From Caprimulgus europaeus (Eukaryota; Chordata; Aves; Caprimulgiformes; Caprimulgidae), in the NCBI GenBank assembly GCA_907165065.1, contig OU015525.1, forward strand, positions 2,053,251-2,117,250: a DNA stretch of 64,000 nucleotides. Direction: 5' to 3'. The notes under the pieces are model-generated. The model did not search any database, was not told where the DNA came from, and saw only the letters and a program-made list of their open reading frames with translations. The translations under genes and the position numbers were made by a program. Positions 49,362-61,900 of this stretch are shown here, in pieces (positions within the stretch are counted from its first letter, which is position 1; every line of letters starts with the position of its first letter).

Positions 49362-49628
49362 GGGCAATTTTGATGGTTTTAAGTTAAAAGAGGGGAGATT
49401 TAGACTAGGTATAAGGAGGAAATTTTTTACAAGGAGGGTGGTGAAACACTGGCCCAGGTTGCCCAGAGAGGTAGTAGAAGCCTCATCCCTGGAAATATTC
49501 AAGGTCAAGTTGGATGGGGCTCTGAGCAGCCTGATCTGGTTGAAGATGTCCTTGCTCACTGCAGGGGGGTTGGACTAGATAACCTTGAAATGTCCCTTCC
49601 AACCCAAATCATTCTGTGATTCTATGAC
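49362..49628 (+). mobile_element. CR1 LINE 3' end
   Basis: Contains TTTTAAGTTAAAAGAGGGG and ends ATCATTCTGTGATTCTATGA. Confidence 0.87.
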
Positions 49629-49837
49629 TTGCTCCATCTGGCTCTGTTGGGCAGCTCAGCCCTAAAATGGTTGGCAGATAAATCCCTCCCAATTTCTTTT
49701 TGTGAGCATTTTTGGTGCTGCTGGACCTAAGGGTTAGGCAGTGTGACCTCATGCCATAACTTATTTCCACCACCAAGGGGTTTGCTGCAAGCCTTACCTG
49801 CTTGGCCTTGGTGGGATTAATTTGCTCTTGTCCTCAG

Positions 49838-49937
49838 GAAGCGAAAGAGTGAGTTGGGGAAGGAGCAGGAGTTGCCAAAGGCACCCAGGAGAAAGGCTGT
49901 GAAGAAGGAGCCAGAGGAAACACCATGCATGGTGCAG
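49838..49937 (+). CDS. TOP1MT: TOP1MT exon 2, basic N-terminal region
   Basis: Acceptor TTGTCCTCAG, then codons for [20 protein letters not shown] and VKKEPEE, ending CAG before GTACCA. KRK and RRKAVKK are nuclear-localisation-like clusters. The exon enters with one base of a split codon, so an upstream exon must exist. Confidence 0.72.
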
Positions 49938-52900
49938 GTACCAGCCAGACCTTTCCATGCTTGGCCATTGGGGTGACCCTTGTGACTGTCCCCAGTGTTT
50001 TGTGGGCATTGAACACACTCCATGAACTTCCTTTTCTCTTACCCTGCTCTATCCTGACATGCAGCCCCCTGCAGTAAAAGGGAAGAAGAAGAAATCACCA
50101 GAGGTCAAGGAGAAGCCACTGCAAGAAAACATCATCAGCAGGTAACTCCTAGGTTGGATGGGAGGCTGATGGTAGCAGTCAGGGAGGAGATGGCATCAGT
50201 GGGGCTTTGCCTGCTTTGTGCTGGGGTTCACCATCTGTGTTCACTCCAGAGTCATGCACAGGAGCTCTGTGTCCAATTCTGCTCTCTGTGGGCTTCTTTG
50301 ATTATCAAAAAGGGTTTTTTAATTGGGAAAAACTTGTGTTCCTTCCTTCTCCATCTCTTTTTTTGGCCAAGAAGCTCACTAAAGCAAGAGGCTGCAGAAA
50401 GGAAAGGACTCAGCTCAAGCCCACAGGATGGGATCCAAGCAGAGGAGGGAGCTGCATCTGGGTTGGTATGTGGCCATCTCTACACCAAAGGATTAAGGAA
50501 CACTCATGTGGTTTGGTCTCAAGGGAGCTGTGAAGATGCTGTCCTACAGCTTGTGGTTGTGTACAAGCCCCTAAAACGGATCCTTTGAGCATCTTGAATA
50601 AAATTGAAGAGTAAATTGGCTGAAACTCATGAGATGTTGGGGTTGAATCAGTCACATCTTGGTGTTTGACCAAGAGTCTGAGCTGGCACTAACAGGGAGC
50701 ACCAAGACACAGGTGACTCCATCACTTCCCAAGCACGAGGTTGGGATTGGTTTCAACCTGACAGCATCTCTTTCTGAGGCATTGGAGCTTCACTGCTCTT
50801 CTTGGGATGATACTGGAGATCACACATCCTAACATTAACATATTGCACTGGTCCTCTTGGTCCATAAAACCAGCAGAGATGTTTTTTTTCCCTTCCCCAT
50901 GGTGAGTCTCTATCCTTCTTGCAAACAGCATCTGAAATATCAGCAAACTCCTGGCTGGATGTGATCAGAACTACAGCCTTGAAACCTTCCAAGGGTGTTT
51001 GTGGTTGGTGTCCTGGTGTTGTTGATGTTCCTGGTGCAAATGCCAGGCACTTGCATGCAGGATCTTTTTATTTTTTTATTTTTTTAGAAGATCATGACTG
51101 TCTTCTGATTTCTGACAGCAGCTGAAGGATTGTGAATTCGAGAGCAGGCGTATTCCCAGGGAACCAAATTGTACATTGTCATAACCAACCTATAATTAAC
51201 TCAGTTGGGTTTTTTTTCTTCTCCCTTAATGAGTTCACCAAGCAGCTTTTCAGCAGCACCTTTCAAGAAAACAAAAAAAATCTCTCTGTGTGGTTTTGGC
51301 TTCCCTTGAAAGGCTTTGAAAGAGAAACTTGGGGAAGTCAGAATTTATAACGAGAGCCTCGATGCTTGGCAAGGGTTGGGTGAAGGTGGGATGGGTTTCA
51401 GGGTGCTGCATGGTTAGATGTAGCCTTTCATGGCCAGGAGCAGAAGAACTTGGCTTCACCTTTGAAAACAAGTGTGCAGACAGTGTGATAATATTTCTGG
51501 TGGCCACCATAGATCAGCTCTTAGAGCTGAGTCCCTTCTGAGCTCATTTTCTTCTAGGTCCTGTCCCCATTTTCTCTATTCTTTGCTTTTTCTTTCTCCT
51601 CACCTTCTCTTCACCCTTGTTGTATTTCCCACCCTGTGGCTTTGTCCCCCACCTCTCTTTCCCTCTTGCCATCTGCTACAAGGGTCATTTAATCTTCTAA
51701 GGACCAAACTGGCCTGGATGCACATATGTTGTCATTTGATGCATCTTTGTTTTGGAGTCTTCCCAACCCTTCTGCTGTTGTGGACCCATGTCCCTGAGAG
51801 CAGCAGCACATCTGATGAGCAGGTGGTTGAGGAGAGGTGATGGTTTTCATGTGTCTGCTCTATAAAATACCTTTTCAGTGTTGTTGGAAGTCAGACAGGG
51901 ATTTCCTACCCCATAAAACCTCAAATCTCTCCTCATGCTTGGAGAAGCTTGCTGGTTTAGGTTCCTGGTTTCTAGCCAAGGTGGCTGAGGAAAGGGAAGG
52001 TGATGTCAATAGGACATGGGTACCTGGCTGGCTGCCACTGGAAGGGCTGGGTGATTGCTTGGGAGTGATGTTGCTGTGGGGGTTCCTGTGCCAGCTCTGC
52101 CTTTCTAACCCCTCCTGGATCAACACTGGGAATCTCTCAGTGGCCTCAAGTTGTGCCACGGGAGGTTCAGATTGGATATGGGGAAAAATTTCTTCACTGC
52201 AAGGGTTCTCAAGCAGTGGAATGGGCTGCCTAGGGAAGTGGTTGAGACCCTGTCCCTGGAGGTATTTAAAAGATGGGTAGATGAGGTGCTTGGAGATATG
52301 GGTTAGTAGTGGACAGGTATGCTTGGACTCTGTGATCTCAAAGATCTTTTCCAACCGAATGATTCTATGATTCTTTCAGGAGAAGACTGAATCAACCCTC
52401 CACCAAGGGACATCAGTGGGGCTGGAAGACTCCTCAAGGTACATCAACCTGTTGTTTCTGAATGTTTTTTTTGTCCAGACAACTAGAAATTTTTCCTTTC
52501 TCTTCTTGCCATGGAGTTGTACAGCCCTGGTTTTCCCTCCTGTATCACTGAGATCACTCTTGATGATGCCTTCATGGGACACCTTGGCTATATCCTGGTG
52601 CCTTCAATGACCAGGGTGGTTGGAACTAGATGATCTTTAAGGTCCCTTCCAGCCCAAACCATTCTATGACCTTAAAACTTGCAAAAAACCTCCATCATAA
52701 GTGGAATGTGAGGCCCCATCCTGGGATTTGAGGGTGGAGAGGGAGGCTCCTACTCCCATCCAACCTCCTCAAGGATGCTCGAGTCAGCAGGGTGCGATCA
52801 CTCTGATGCACATACCTACATAAATATGGAGGTAGGCGGTGGGGAAGTGCTAATGGGGACAACCAGCATCACAAAGCCTGGGAAAAGGGTGTTTCTTCTC

Positions 52901-55900
52901 TTCACCTCATTCTAGATCTGGGCAGAGATAGGAAGCTAAATTCATAAAGCTGTCCCTTAGCAGGCTAATCCTCTCTGTACTGTGGAGGCAGGGGCTTTCA
53001 TGTCCGGTGAGAAGCCTCTAATAAGACCTTCTGGGGAAGGAGCCGATCCCAAAAGGTGGTAGGACTTTGCCTTCTGAGTCATAAATCTGCTGGTTCTTGG
53101 CTTCTAATGAGATTGGAGGGGCTGAGCATGTTTTGCTGGGCCATTTGCCCTAATGAGTTTAGTGGGGATTGTGTAATGTCTTCTCCAGCTGGGTGGAAAA
53201 AACATCTGGCACCTTGGTTTTTTTGGGACCTTGCTGCTTCCATCCCAAGAAAGCTCAAAGGTTTTCTTGAGTCCTGTGTTGCTCTGGTATCCCCCAGCCT
53301 GGCAATTTAGTTTCAGCCTAATGATCTTTTAGAAAAGGGACAAAAACCTCCTGTTCTGTTGGAGAAATGTTGTCTGTGGGATGTCCTGACTAAAAGCAGA
53401 AATTATCATGGAATCATAGGAGTTGGAAAGGGACCTCAGGAGATCATCCAGTCCAACCTCCCTGCCAAAGCAGGTTCCCTACACCAGGTTGCACAGGAAA
53501 GTGTCCAGGTGGGTTTTGAATGTCTCCAGAGATGGAGACTCCACACCCTCTCTGGGCAGCCTGTCCCAGGACTCTGTCACCCTCACAGTAAGGGCTTTGT
53601 TCTTGTTGTGCTGACCTGGACGTTGGGCCTGTAGCAATAGGACAAGGGATGATGGTTTTAAACTGAGGGGAGATTTAGACCAGATCTAAGGAAGAAACTT
53701 TTTGCAGTGAGGGTGGTGAAACACCGGCCCAGGTTGCCCAGAGAGGTGGTAGATGCCCCATTTCTGGAAACATTCAAGGTCAGGTTGGATGGGGCTCTGA
53801 GAAACCTGCCCTGGTTGAAGTTGTCCCTGCTCACTGCAGGAGGGTTGGACCAGATGACCTTTAAAGGTCCCTTCCAACACAAACCATTCTATGACATGTG
53901 GGAGAGCTGTCACCACCCTCCTTGGGAGGAGAAACCAGGCTTCCCAGCTCCTTCCTGGGTGGCAGCAGGGTGACTGGCCATAATGTCAAACTGGTCCTGT
54001 TCAGGGGTGCCAGGAGGAGGGGAAAAGGCAGGCAATGGGTCTAACCCATGGGCTGGTTCAAGGGCCTGAGCCCAGCTCCAAGCTTTCCTGGCATGGGCTG
54101 GAGCAATGTGACTCAAGTTGCTTTTTTACCTGCTGCCCTGACCTGTTGGCTTGGATAAGTTGGGTTTTTTTTGTGGTAGTGCTGATCAGAAGCTGGTGGA
54201 TGTGATGCTCTTCGACCTGGTGGGCATCTCAATCAGTTGGGAGGTGGCAATGACCAAGCAGGGGCAGCCTCAAGTTTCCCTGTGGGGAAGAACACACCAT
54301 CCCTTCAACCCTGTGGAGATGTAGGGTCAACCTACAAGATGTGGGCTTGGTTTAGGTTGTGCATGGTGCTCCCTCAGTCTCTTGCTTTCCTTTGCAACTC
54401 AAAGATGAGGTTCCCAATCTCTTGCCTTGCTTGGAGAAGCCTTGTCAGAAAGTATTTTATAGGAGAAGGTTGGTGCTTTATAATGTTTGCATGTCCCACA
54501 GAACTCCCTGACTTCTTTGCTGACCAAGGAAACATTCCTGTGTTCCACACCCATATTCCTGATGGTGGAGGTTGTGGATCTGGATGTTCCTGGTCATGCA
54601 GCTTGTTGTCATGATGAGGCTGTGTCCTTCCCCATTGTGCCAATACTCAGGCTGCCTCCTTGGGAGAAGAGAGCAGGGGAGCCTGTCCCTATAATCCCAT
54701 GAGATGTGTTCCATCAAAAGTGTCCTCCTCCAGTGTGTCCATGGTGCTCATCCAGATACCATCCCTGTCCTGTTTTCTGTTGGTGCTGGCAAACCTTGAA
54801 AACCTGTCCCCTTCTCTGGGCAGAGTTGTCCATGGGTCCTTGAGGCCTCTCCCATTTGGTCTGGAGACCTTGTAGTCCTGCTCATTTGAGTTTTCTCATC
54901 CCATAAAATACAAGCTGGGGTCAGATGCTATGGGGGCTGATCACTGCTGCTTTGGGATATCTTCATCTGTTGCAGAACCTGGAATGTTGTCATGCTTGAA
55001 GGGAAACTTGGGAATATCTGGGAAAGATCCCAAAGAGATGGAGGTTGATGCTCACCAATGCAGTGAGAACTGGCTCTGCTTTTCTTGTAGGTCACAACGC
55101 AAAACCCGGAGAGCGAGACCTGGAGCAGGACAGCAGCTCTCAGTGACCAAGGTTGGAGATGGGGTAGGAAACCCAGGGAGGACTGTCACCTCCTGGACCC
55201 AATCCTGTGCCTGGGCTTTGGGGTAATCATTCTCCTTTCCAAGCTTCAACCTTTCTTCCCTTCTTGTTGCTTCTCACAGGTCCCAAAGCCAAGTGATGGT
55301 GTGGCTGATGGGGCTGCATCCCTTTCTGGAGAACCTGGGGCTTTGGAGATGGGTATGATGATCACCACTAAGAAAGAGGGTGAGGAAAAAGAGCTGGATC
55401 CTCCTGTCCCACAGCAGGAAGGAGATGCCCAAAACCCAAAAAAGAAAAAAGAAAGAGAGAAGAAGCAAGAACAAAGAAAGCAGCAGGAAAAGAGATCGCT
55501 GAGAAAAGGAAGGAGCAAGAAGGATGAATTTGAGGAAAGTCCTGGGGATGTGGTGGAGGGCATCAAGGAGGAGGAGGAGGGTGCTGATGAAGGCAAGAAT
55601 CAGGCAGTGGGACGAGGGAGAGGCAAGAGAGGGAGCAGCAGCACCCAGGGACAGGGTGATGGGAAGCAAAAGCAGAAGGGGAAAGCAGAGAAGCGCAAGA
55701 AGGTGACAGTGGAGGAGGAGGAGGAGAATATAGGGAAGAAGACAATAAAGAAGGAAAAAATGTTGGAAGAGGAGCAAGAGCTGGAGAAGAAGACAATAAA
55801 GAAGGAAAAAATGTTGGAAGAGGAGCAAGAGCTGGGGAAGAAGACAATAAAGAAGGAAAAAAGGTTGGAAGAGGAGCAAGAGCTGGGGAAGAAGACAATA

Positions 55901-58900
55901 AAGAAGGAAAAAAGGTTGGAAGAGGAGCAAGAGCTGGGGAAGAAGACAATAAAGAAGGAAAAAATGTTGGAAGAGGAGCAAGAGCTGGGGAAGAAGACAA
56001 TAAAGAAGGAAAAAAGGTTGGAAGAGGAGCAAGAGCTGGGGAAGATGGATGAGGAGGAAGGAGGGAAAGGAATGGGAGGACTGGAGGGGAGAGATGAGGT
56101 GGGAGAAGAAAGCAAAGATGGAAAAGGAGTAAAGGAAGAGGAAGAGGAGGTGGGTGAGAAAGGGGATGAAGGATGGGGAGAGACCCAGAGCACAGAGATT
56201 GGGCGGGAGGTGGAGGAGGACGAGGCAGGGAAGGGAGATGTGCCAGGGAAGGAGAAAAAGCGGAAAACTAAGGAGAAAAAGCCAAAGGAGGAAACAAAAG
56301 AGAAGGGGAAGAAGAGCCAAGAGAAGAATAAAGAGGAGACCCCAGGGAAAACCCGGAAAAGGAAATCTAAGGAGGAAGGAGAAGAAAAGAACAACAACAA
56401 AAAGGCTAAAAAGGAGGAGAAAGGAGAAGAAAAGAAAGAGGAGGCAGAAAACAAGTGGAAATGGTGAGTGTCCAGCGTGTCTTTGGTTTTGGGGCACTGA
56501 TACAATTAGAGTTTTAATTTTATTTTTTAGAGTAAAACTCTAAAAACTATTATTACTATTTTTTAACTGCCTCACTGGATTTTCTTACACCTTTACCTCA
56601 CCACTCTCAGCAGGAAGAAAGGGGATGAGAGATAACAGGAGGTTTTGAATAGGCAATAATATTTATGTAATAGGTTTATAAAATTCTTATATCAGTATAT
56701 CCAATATGTATTCCTCCTGAAATGCCTTTGCTGCTGCATAATTTATTTTTTTTTAATTCTTATAACAGTCTATAAAATATATTTTCCTTCTGAAATGGCT
56801 TTGCTGGTGCATAATTTATTTATTTTAATTCTTATAACAGTATATAAAATATATTTTCCTTCTGAAATGGCTTTACTGGTGCATAATTTATATATTTTTT
56901 AATTCTTATAACCATATATACTGCATATATTCCTCCTGAAATGGCTTTCCTGATGCCCAACCAAGGTAGGGAGATGCTGGTGGAAGGAGATGATCTCCAC
57001 AACCCTCTGTAATAACTTTCCAAGACACTAAGAGCCATATCAGGGAAGATAGAAAGGAACTGCAATTTTATTTTCCTCCTTTTTCACCAATTTTTGGATG
57101 ATCCAGGTTCCTTTTTGTTACGAAAGGGTGGATGAGTGAGGCTGATGGATGCTCAGTTGTTTTTTGAGGTGACAAGGAGCAGTGGCTTTAGCCACCTGGT
57201 GTCACTCTTTCCCCATCTCTGGGGCAGAAAAGGACCATTTAGGGGGTTGGATATTTTGGAACCTGTTGTAAACTTGAGTTGTGGGGAGTTGTTATCCCAG
57301 ACCAGAGGTCCCCATGGGTGCTTAGACCTTTGGGACAACTCTTGTGGGGCACAGGGTGGCGTGAAAAGTGGGACTATGGAGCTTTTTTTGGGGTAAGTAA
57401 TGCCTTGTTTGGGGGCTGCCATGGAGATGAGAGGTCATTCCATAGCATTTGGTTGATTTGCAGTAGTTTTGCCCCAAAATACGTTCAGGACTACATTTCC
57501 CATAAGGCTTTGCTGGCTCGGCACGTGAGGAGTGCTACAACTTGGACTGTTTGGACACGGTGGTGGCTTTGTCATGGAGATGCTTTGGGTACCACCACCA
57601 CCACCACCATGCTTTGGTGGGTAGTAGGGTGCCAGGACAAGATGTTTGAAGGTGACTTAAGTGCCCACCAGCCTCGTTGTCTCTGTGGGTGGTCGGTGAC
57701 ATGTACCGGTGTCTCACCTCCTCGCTGCTTGGCCGAAGGGTCCGTCACCCCCAGTTGACCCCAGTTAACCTCCGGACAGATCTGGGGGGCTGCAGCAGGT
57801 GAGTGTGGGTGATGCTTTGCTGGGATGGTGGATCGTGGGGATTTGGGATGAGAGCCAAAGCTCTTGCAGCACCCTGCAAACCACCCCTGTTCCTGAGATG
57901 CTTTCAGCCAAGTTTTGGTATTCTGTTGATTTTTTTTATCAGTATATAGATATTTTTCTAGATTTTCCTGTCACAATGAACCTTCTGATGCAATTGATTT
58001 ATCCCACCTCACTTCCTGTGGAGGGGAAGAAGGTTGGAAATACTTCCGGGGTGCAGCTGAGCGGTGGACACTGGAGTTTTCCCTCCCCAGGGTGGAATTT
58101 TGCTGTGTTTTCCCAGAAATCCTGTTTTTTTTCAGGAGATGTTGGGATTAAGGGACCGGTGCCAGCCTGGGTGCAGGTCCCCTGTGTGTCCCAATGCTCT
58201 GCGGTCAGCAGTGCTCTTCCAGCGGGCTCCTTCCTCTGTCCCTCACCGGGGTTGTGTCTTTTAATGCTGTTCTCCTGATCTTCTGGGTGGGTGTTTGGAC
58301 TATTTATTTTTTGATTTTTTGGGTTTTTTTTTGTCTTTTGGGGTTTTTTTGTTTGTATTTTTTTGTTTTGTTTTTGTTTTGGTTTTTTTGTGTTTTTTTA
58401 TTTAATTTTTTGGTTTTAATTTTGAGCTTTTTCACTGGGTTTAATTTTTTGGGTTTAATTTTTTGGGTTTAATTTTTTGGGTTTAATTTTTTGGGTTTAA
58501 TTTTTTGGGTTTAATTTTTTGGGTTTAATTTTTTGGGTTTAATTTTTTGGGTTTAATTTTTTGGGTTTAATTTTTTGGGTTTAATTTTTTGGGTTTAATT
58601 TTTTGGGTTTAATTTTTTGGGTTTAATTTTTTGGGTTTAATTTTTTGGGTTTAATTTTTTGGGTTTAATTTTTTGAGCTTTTTTTTACTGGGTTTAATTT
58701 TTGGGGTTTAATTTTTTGAGCTTTTTTTTACTGGGTTTAATTTTTGGGGTTTAATTTTTTGAGCTTTTTTTTACTGGGTTTAATTTTTGGGGTTTAATTT
58801 TTTGAGCTTTTTTTTTTTACTGGGTTTAATTTTTGGGGTTTAATTTTTTGAGCTTTTTTTTTTTACTGGGTTTAATTTTTGGGGTTTAATTTTTTGAGCT

Positions 58901-61900
58901 TTTTTTTTTTACTGGGTTTAATTTTTGGGGTTTAATTTTTTGAGCTTTTTTTTTTTTACTGGGTTTAATTTTTGGGGTTTAATTTTTTGAGCTTTTTTTT
59001 TTTTACTGGGTTTAATTTTTGGGGTTTCATTTTTTGAGCTTTTTTTTTTTTACTGGGTTTAATTTTTGGGGTTTCATTTTTTGAGCTTTTTTTACTGGGT
59101 TTAATTTTTTGGGTTTAATTTTGAGCTTTATTTCCCACCTAATGCTTGCAGTGACTTTAAAACCCTCTTTGCTCTGGAGGGGGTGGACATGCATCAAGAT
59201 CTCAGTTGCAGTAAGACCATGACCATAAATAATCATGAAGGTTGCGTGTTGCCCAGCTCTGGCACATGCTCCTGAACCTCTGAACCTCCTTTTTTGGGGG
59301 AAGTGTCCTTCAAAAAACCCTGCATCCCACCATGGCACTACCCCAAGCGTGTCCCCTTCCTGAAGGCACCTTTCTGTGGGCTGCATTGCACTCTTCCTTG
59401 TCTGAAAGAATGGGGAAACTGAGGCAGCAGCAGAGACCACAGGTTTTCACCTGGATTTTGTGCCAACTGCAGAGCATCATCCCAGAGTGACCTTGGGAAG
59501 AGGTCTCAGACACCAAGGCTGGGATGTTCTCATGGGTCCCTGTGCATCTCTCCTAGGTGGGAAGAGGAGAAGAAAGAAGGTGGGGTAAAGTGGACCCAAC
59601 TGGAGCACCGAGGACCCTACTTCGCCCCCCTCTATGAACCACTGCCTGATGATGTGCAGTTTTATTATGATGGTATGTCCACCTTGTGATGGGACCTGGG
59701 GCATGTGGGATTGTCCTCTGCCTGGCCAAAGAGCTGGTATCTCCTCTTGTCTGGAGGGGAAACTACTGCAGACCACAAATTACTAAAGGGTCTAAATATC
59801 CCGTTGGATAAAGCCTGAACCTTGGGTTAAAGTTCAAAGGTTTTGCCTGTGATAGGAGTTAGAGAATCATAGAATGGTTTGGGTTGGAAGGGACCTTAAA
59901 GCTCACCCAGTTCCAACCCCCCTGCCAGCAGCAGGGACACCTTCCACTAGACCAGGTTGCTCAAAGCCTCATCCAACCTGGCCCAGAACACTTCCAGGGA
60001 GGAGCAGCCACAGCTTCTCTGCCCAACCCGGGCCAGGGTCTCACCACCCTCACACCAAAGAATTTCTTCCTCACATCTCATCTCAAGCTCCCCTTCTCCC
60101 AGTTTCAAGCTATCACCCCTTGTTCTGTCACTTATAAAAAGTCCCTCCCCAGCCTTCCTGGAGCCCCTTCAGGTACTGGGAGGCCACTGGAAGGTCTCCC
60201 TGGAGCCTTCTCTTCTCCAGGCTGAACAGCCCCAACTCTCTCAGCCTGTCCTCACAGCAGAGCTGCTCCAGCCCTGGCATCATCCTCATCACCTCCTCTG
60301 GACTCACTGCAATAGGTCTATTTTGAGAGCTGCAGTTTGTCCATCCCATGCCCTTGGTGACTTGACATATCACATGTCCTCCATAATTCTGGCAGGGTTT
60401 CCCTGGGCTGCTCTGAGCTCCTGGTCATGGCTCCTGATGTTGTCCCCAGGGCCACCATGCATCACCCTACAGCAACTCAGTGAGGGACTGGGATTGACAG
60501 GACAGATCCAGGTCTCTACTGTCCTCCTTGGTTTCCTGCCATGCCTGCTGGGCTGTCTTCTCCTCCCCACTCTGGGCTTCATCCCTGAACTGTTTTCTGA
60601 CAGATCAAGGGAAGGAATTAACAAGGACCTTGGGGCTTAACCAAAGGATGCTGGAAATAGAAGGGGACCTCAGTTCCATGGGGTTTTGGTGCTCCTCAGC
60701 CCCCTCAATTGGGGCTTCCTGTATCTTCTGGGGTTTTTAGAGTAGAGAAAGAAAAAAAAAGGCAGTTTTGGAGAAATGAGATGTTTGGCAGCGCTGTCAC
60801 CAGAGGGCACTGCTGGGACATTGATGGGTCTATCAGAGACTGTATAGCTCTATGAAGGGGAACCTTGGCAGGTATATCTAGTCCTTCATAGGATTTGGAC
60901 CTTCTGTGTGACCTCTGAGCTGTCCCAGAGACTCATCTGTGCCTTGTGTGTATCTAGGCTTGGTGGCTTTGGTCTGGGATCTTGGGTGATGTTGGCTTGT
61001 TTGCTAAAACGTGTCCCTGTTCCTGGATGAAAAATTGTTTGTGGACAGGTAACAACTCCAGGTAGGAAGGGACCATGGCTGAGCTGATGTATGTAGCTTG
61101 TCATAGGGCTACTATCAGGCTGTGACCCACATGGCCTGCAGTTCAGGTGGAGGTCAGGAACCCCAAAAACCAGAGTGTCTGGTGCAGGTAGGATTGAACC
61201 ATCTCCTGGAGCTTTGCTGGATGTTTTTTTCCTACAACATGCCTAGAAAAGCTATTTCAGAACATTGGTTTCTTAGGAAGAGCCAAGATGTTCCTTGGGT
61301 TTTCCAGACTTCATTGCTCTAAGTCAAAGAGCTCAGGAGAGGATGGTGGCTTTGCTGCTTCCAAGAAATAATACAAGGTCCACTGGACAACCATGAGAGG
61401 CTCTTGCATCTGTAGCTGTTGCACACATCTCAGCTTTGAGCTTCCCAGGATTGCTCCATCTGTGTGGGAAAGTATTTGAAGATGAAACCTGTCCAAGTAG
61501 GTTCCTGGCTATGGTCCTGGCAGTGATCATGGTGAGAAAGCAAACCTTTCTGTGTTGTCCCATGAAGCCATTAGTTTGGGACTCATCATGGCGTGGTGGC
61601 TGCTGAAAGCCCTATGGCTCAGTGACTTTAACATAAATCAGGAATTCCACTCTCCTGGAAAAGATGATGAGATGTGATTGCAGATGAGTCATGGCAGCAT
61701 CCTGCTGTGCCAAGTGCTCTGGGCATTGATCCAGAGGTGAGGCTGTGCCTGGTGCAGGAGGGGGCTGAAGTCCTGCCAGTGTGTTTTCACCCCTTGTCCC
61801 TGTTTTGGTACTGTGTTGAGGATGAGGACTCACCAAACAACTGCCTTGGGACCACGGGGTTGGGTTGTCCCCATAAATGATGCTAAAGGTCCTCTCTCTT

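Noticed and set aside
55274-56505. Minus-strand open frames of 407 and 301 codons with Leu/Phe- or Ser/Pro-rich repeats
   Set aside because: They are exact antisense shadows of the Lys/Glu-rich TOP1MT exon 5. The exon has splice sites in phase and joins the conserved core, while the antisense frames have no homology.
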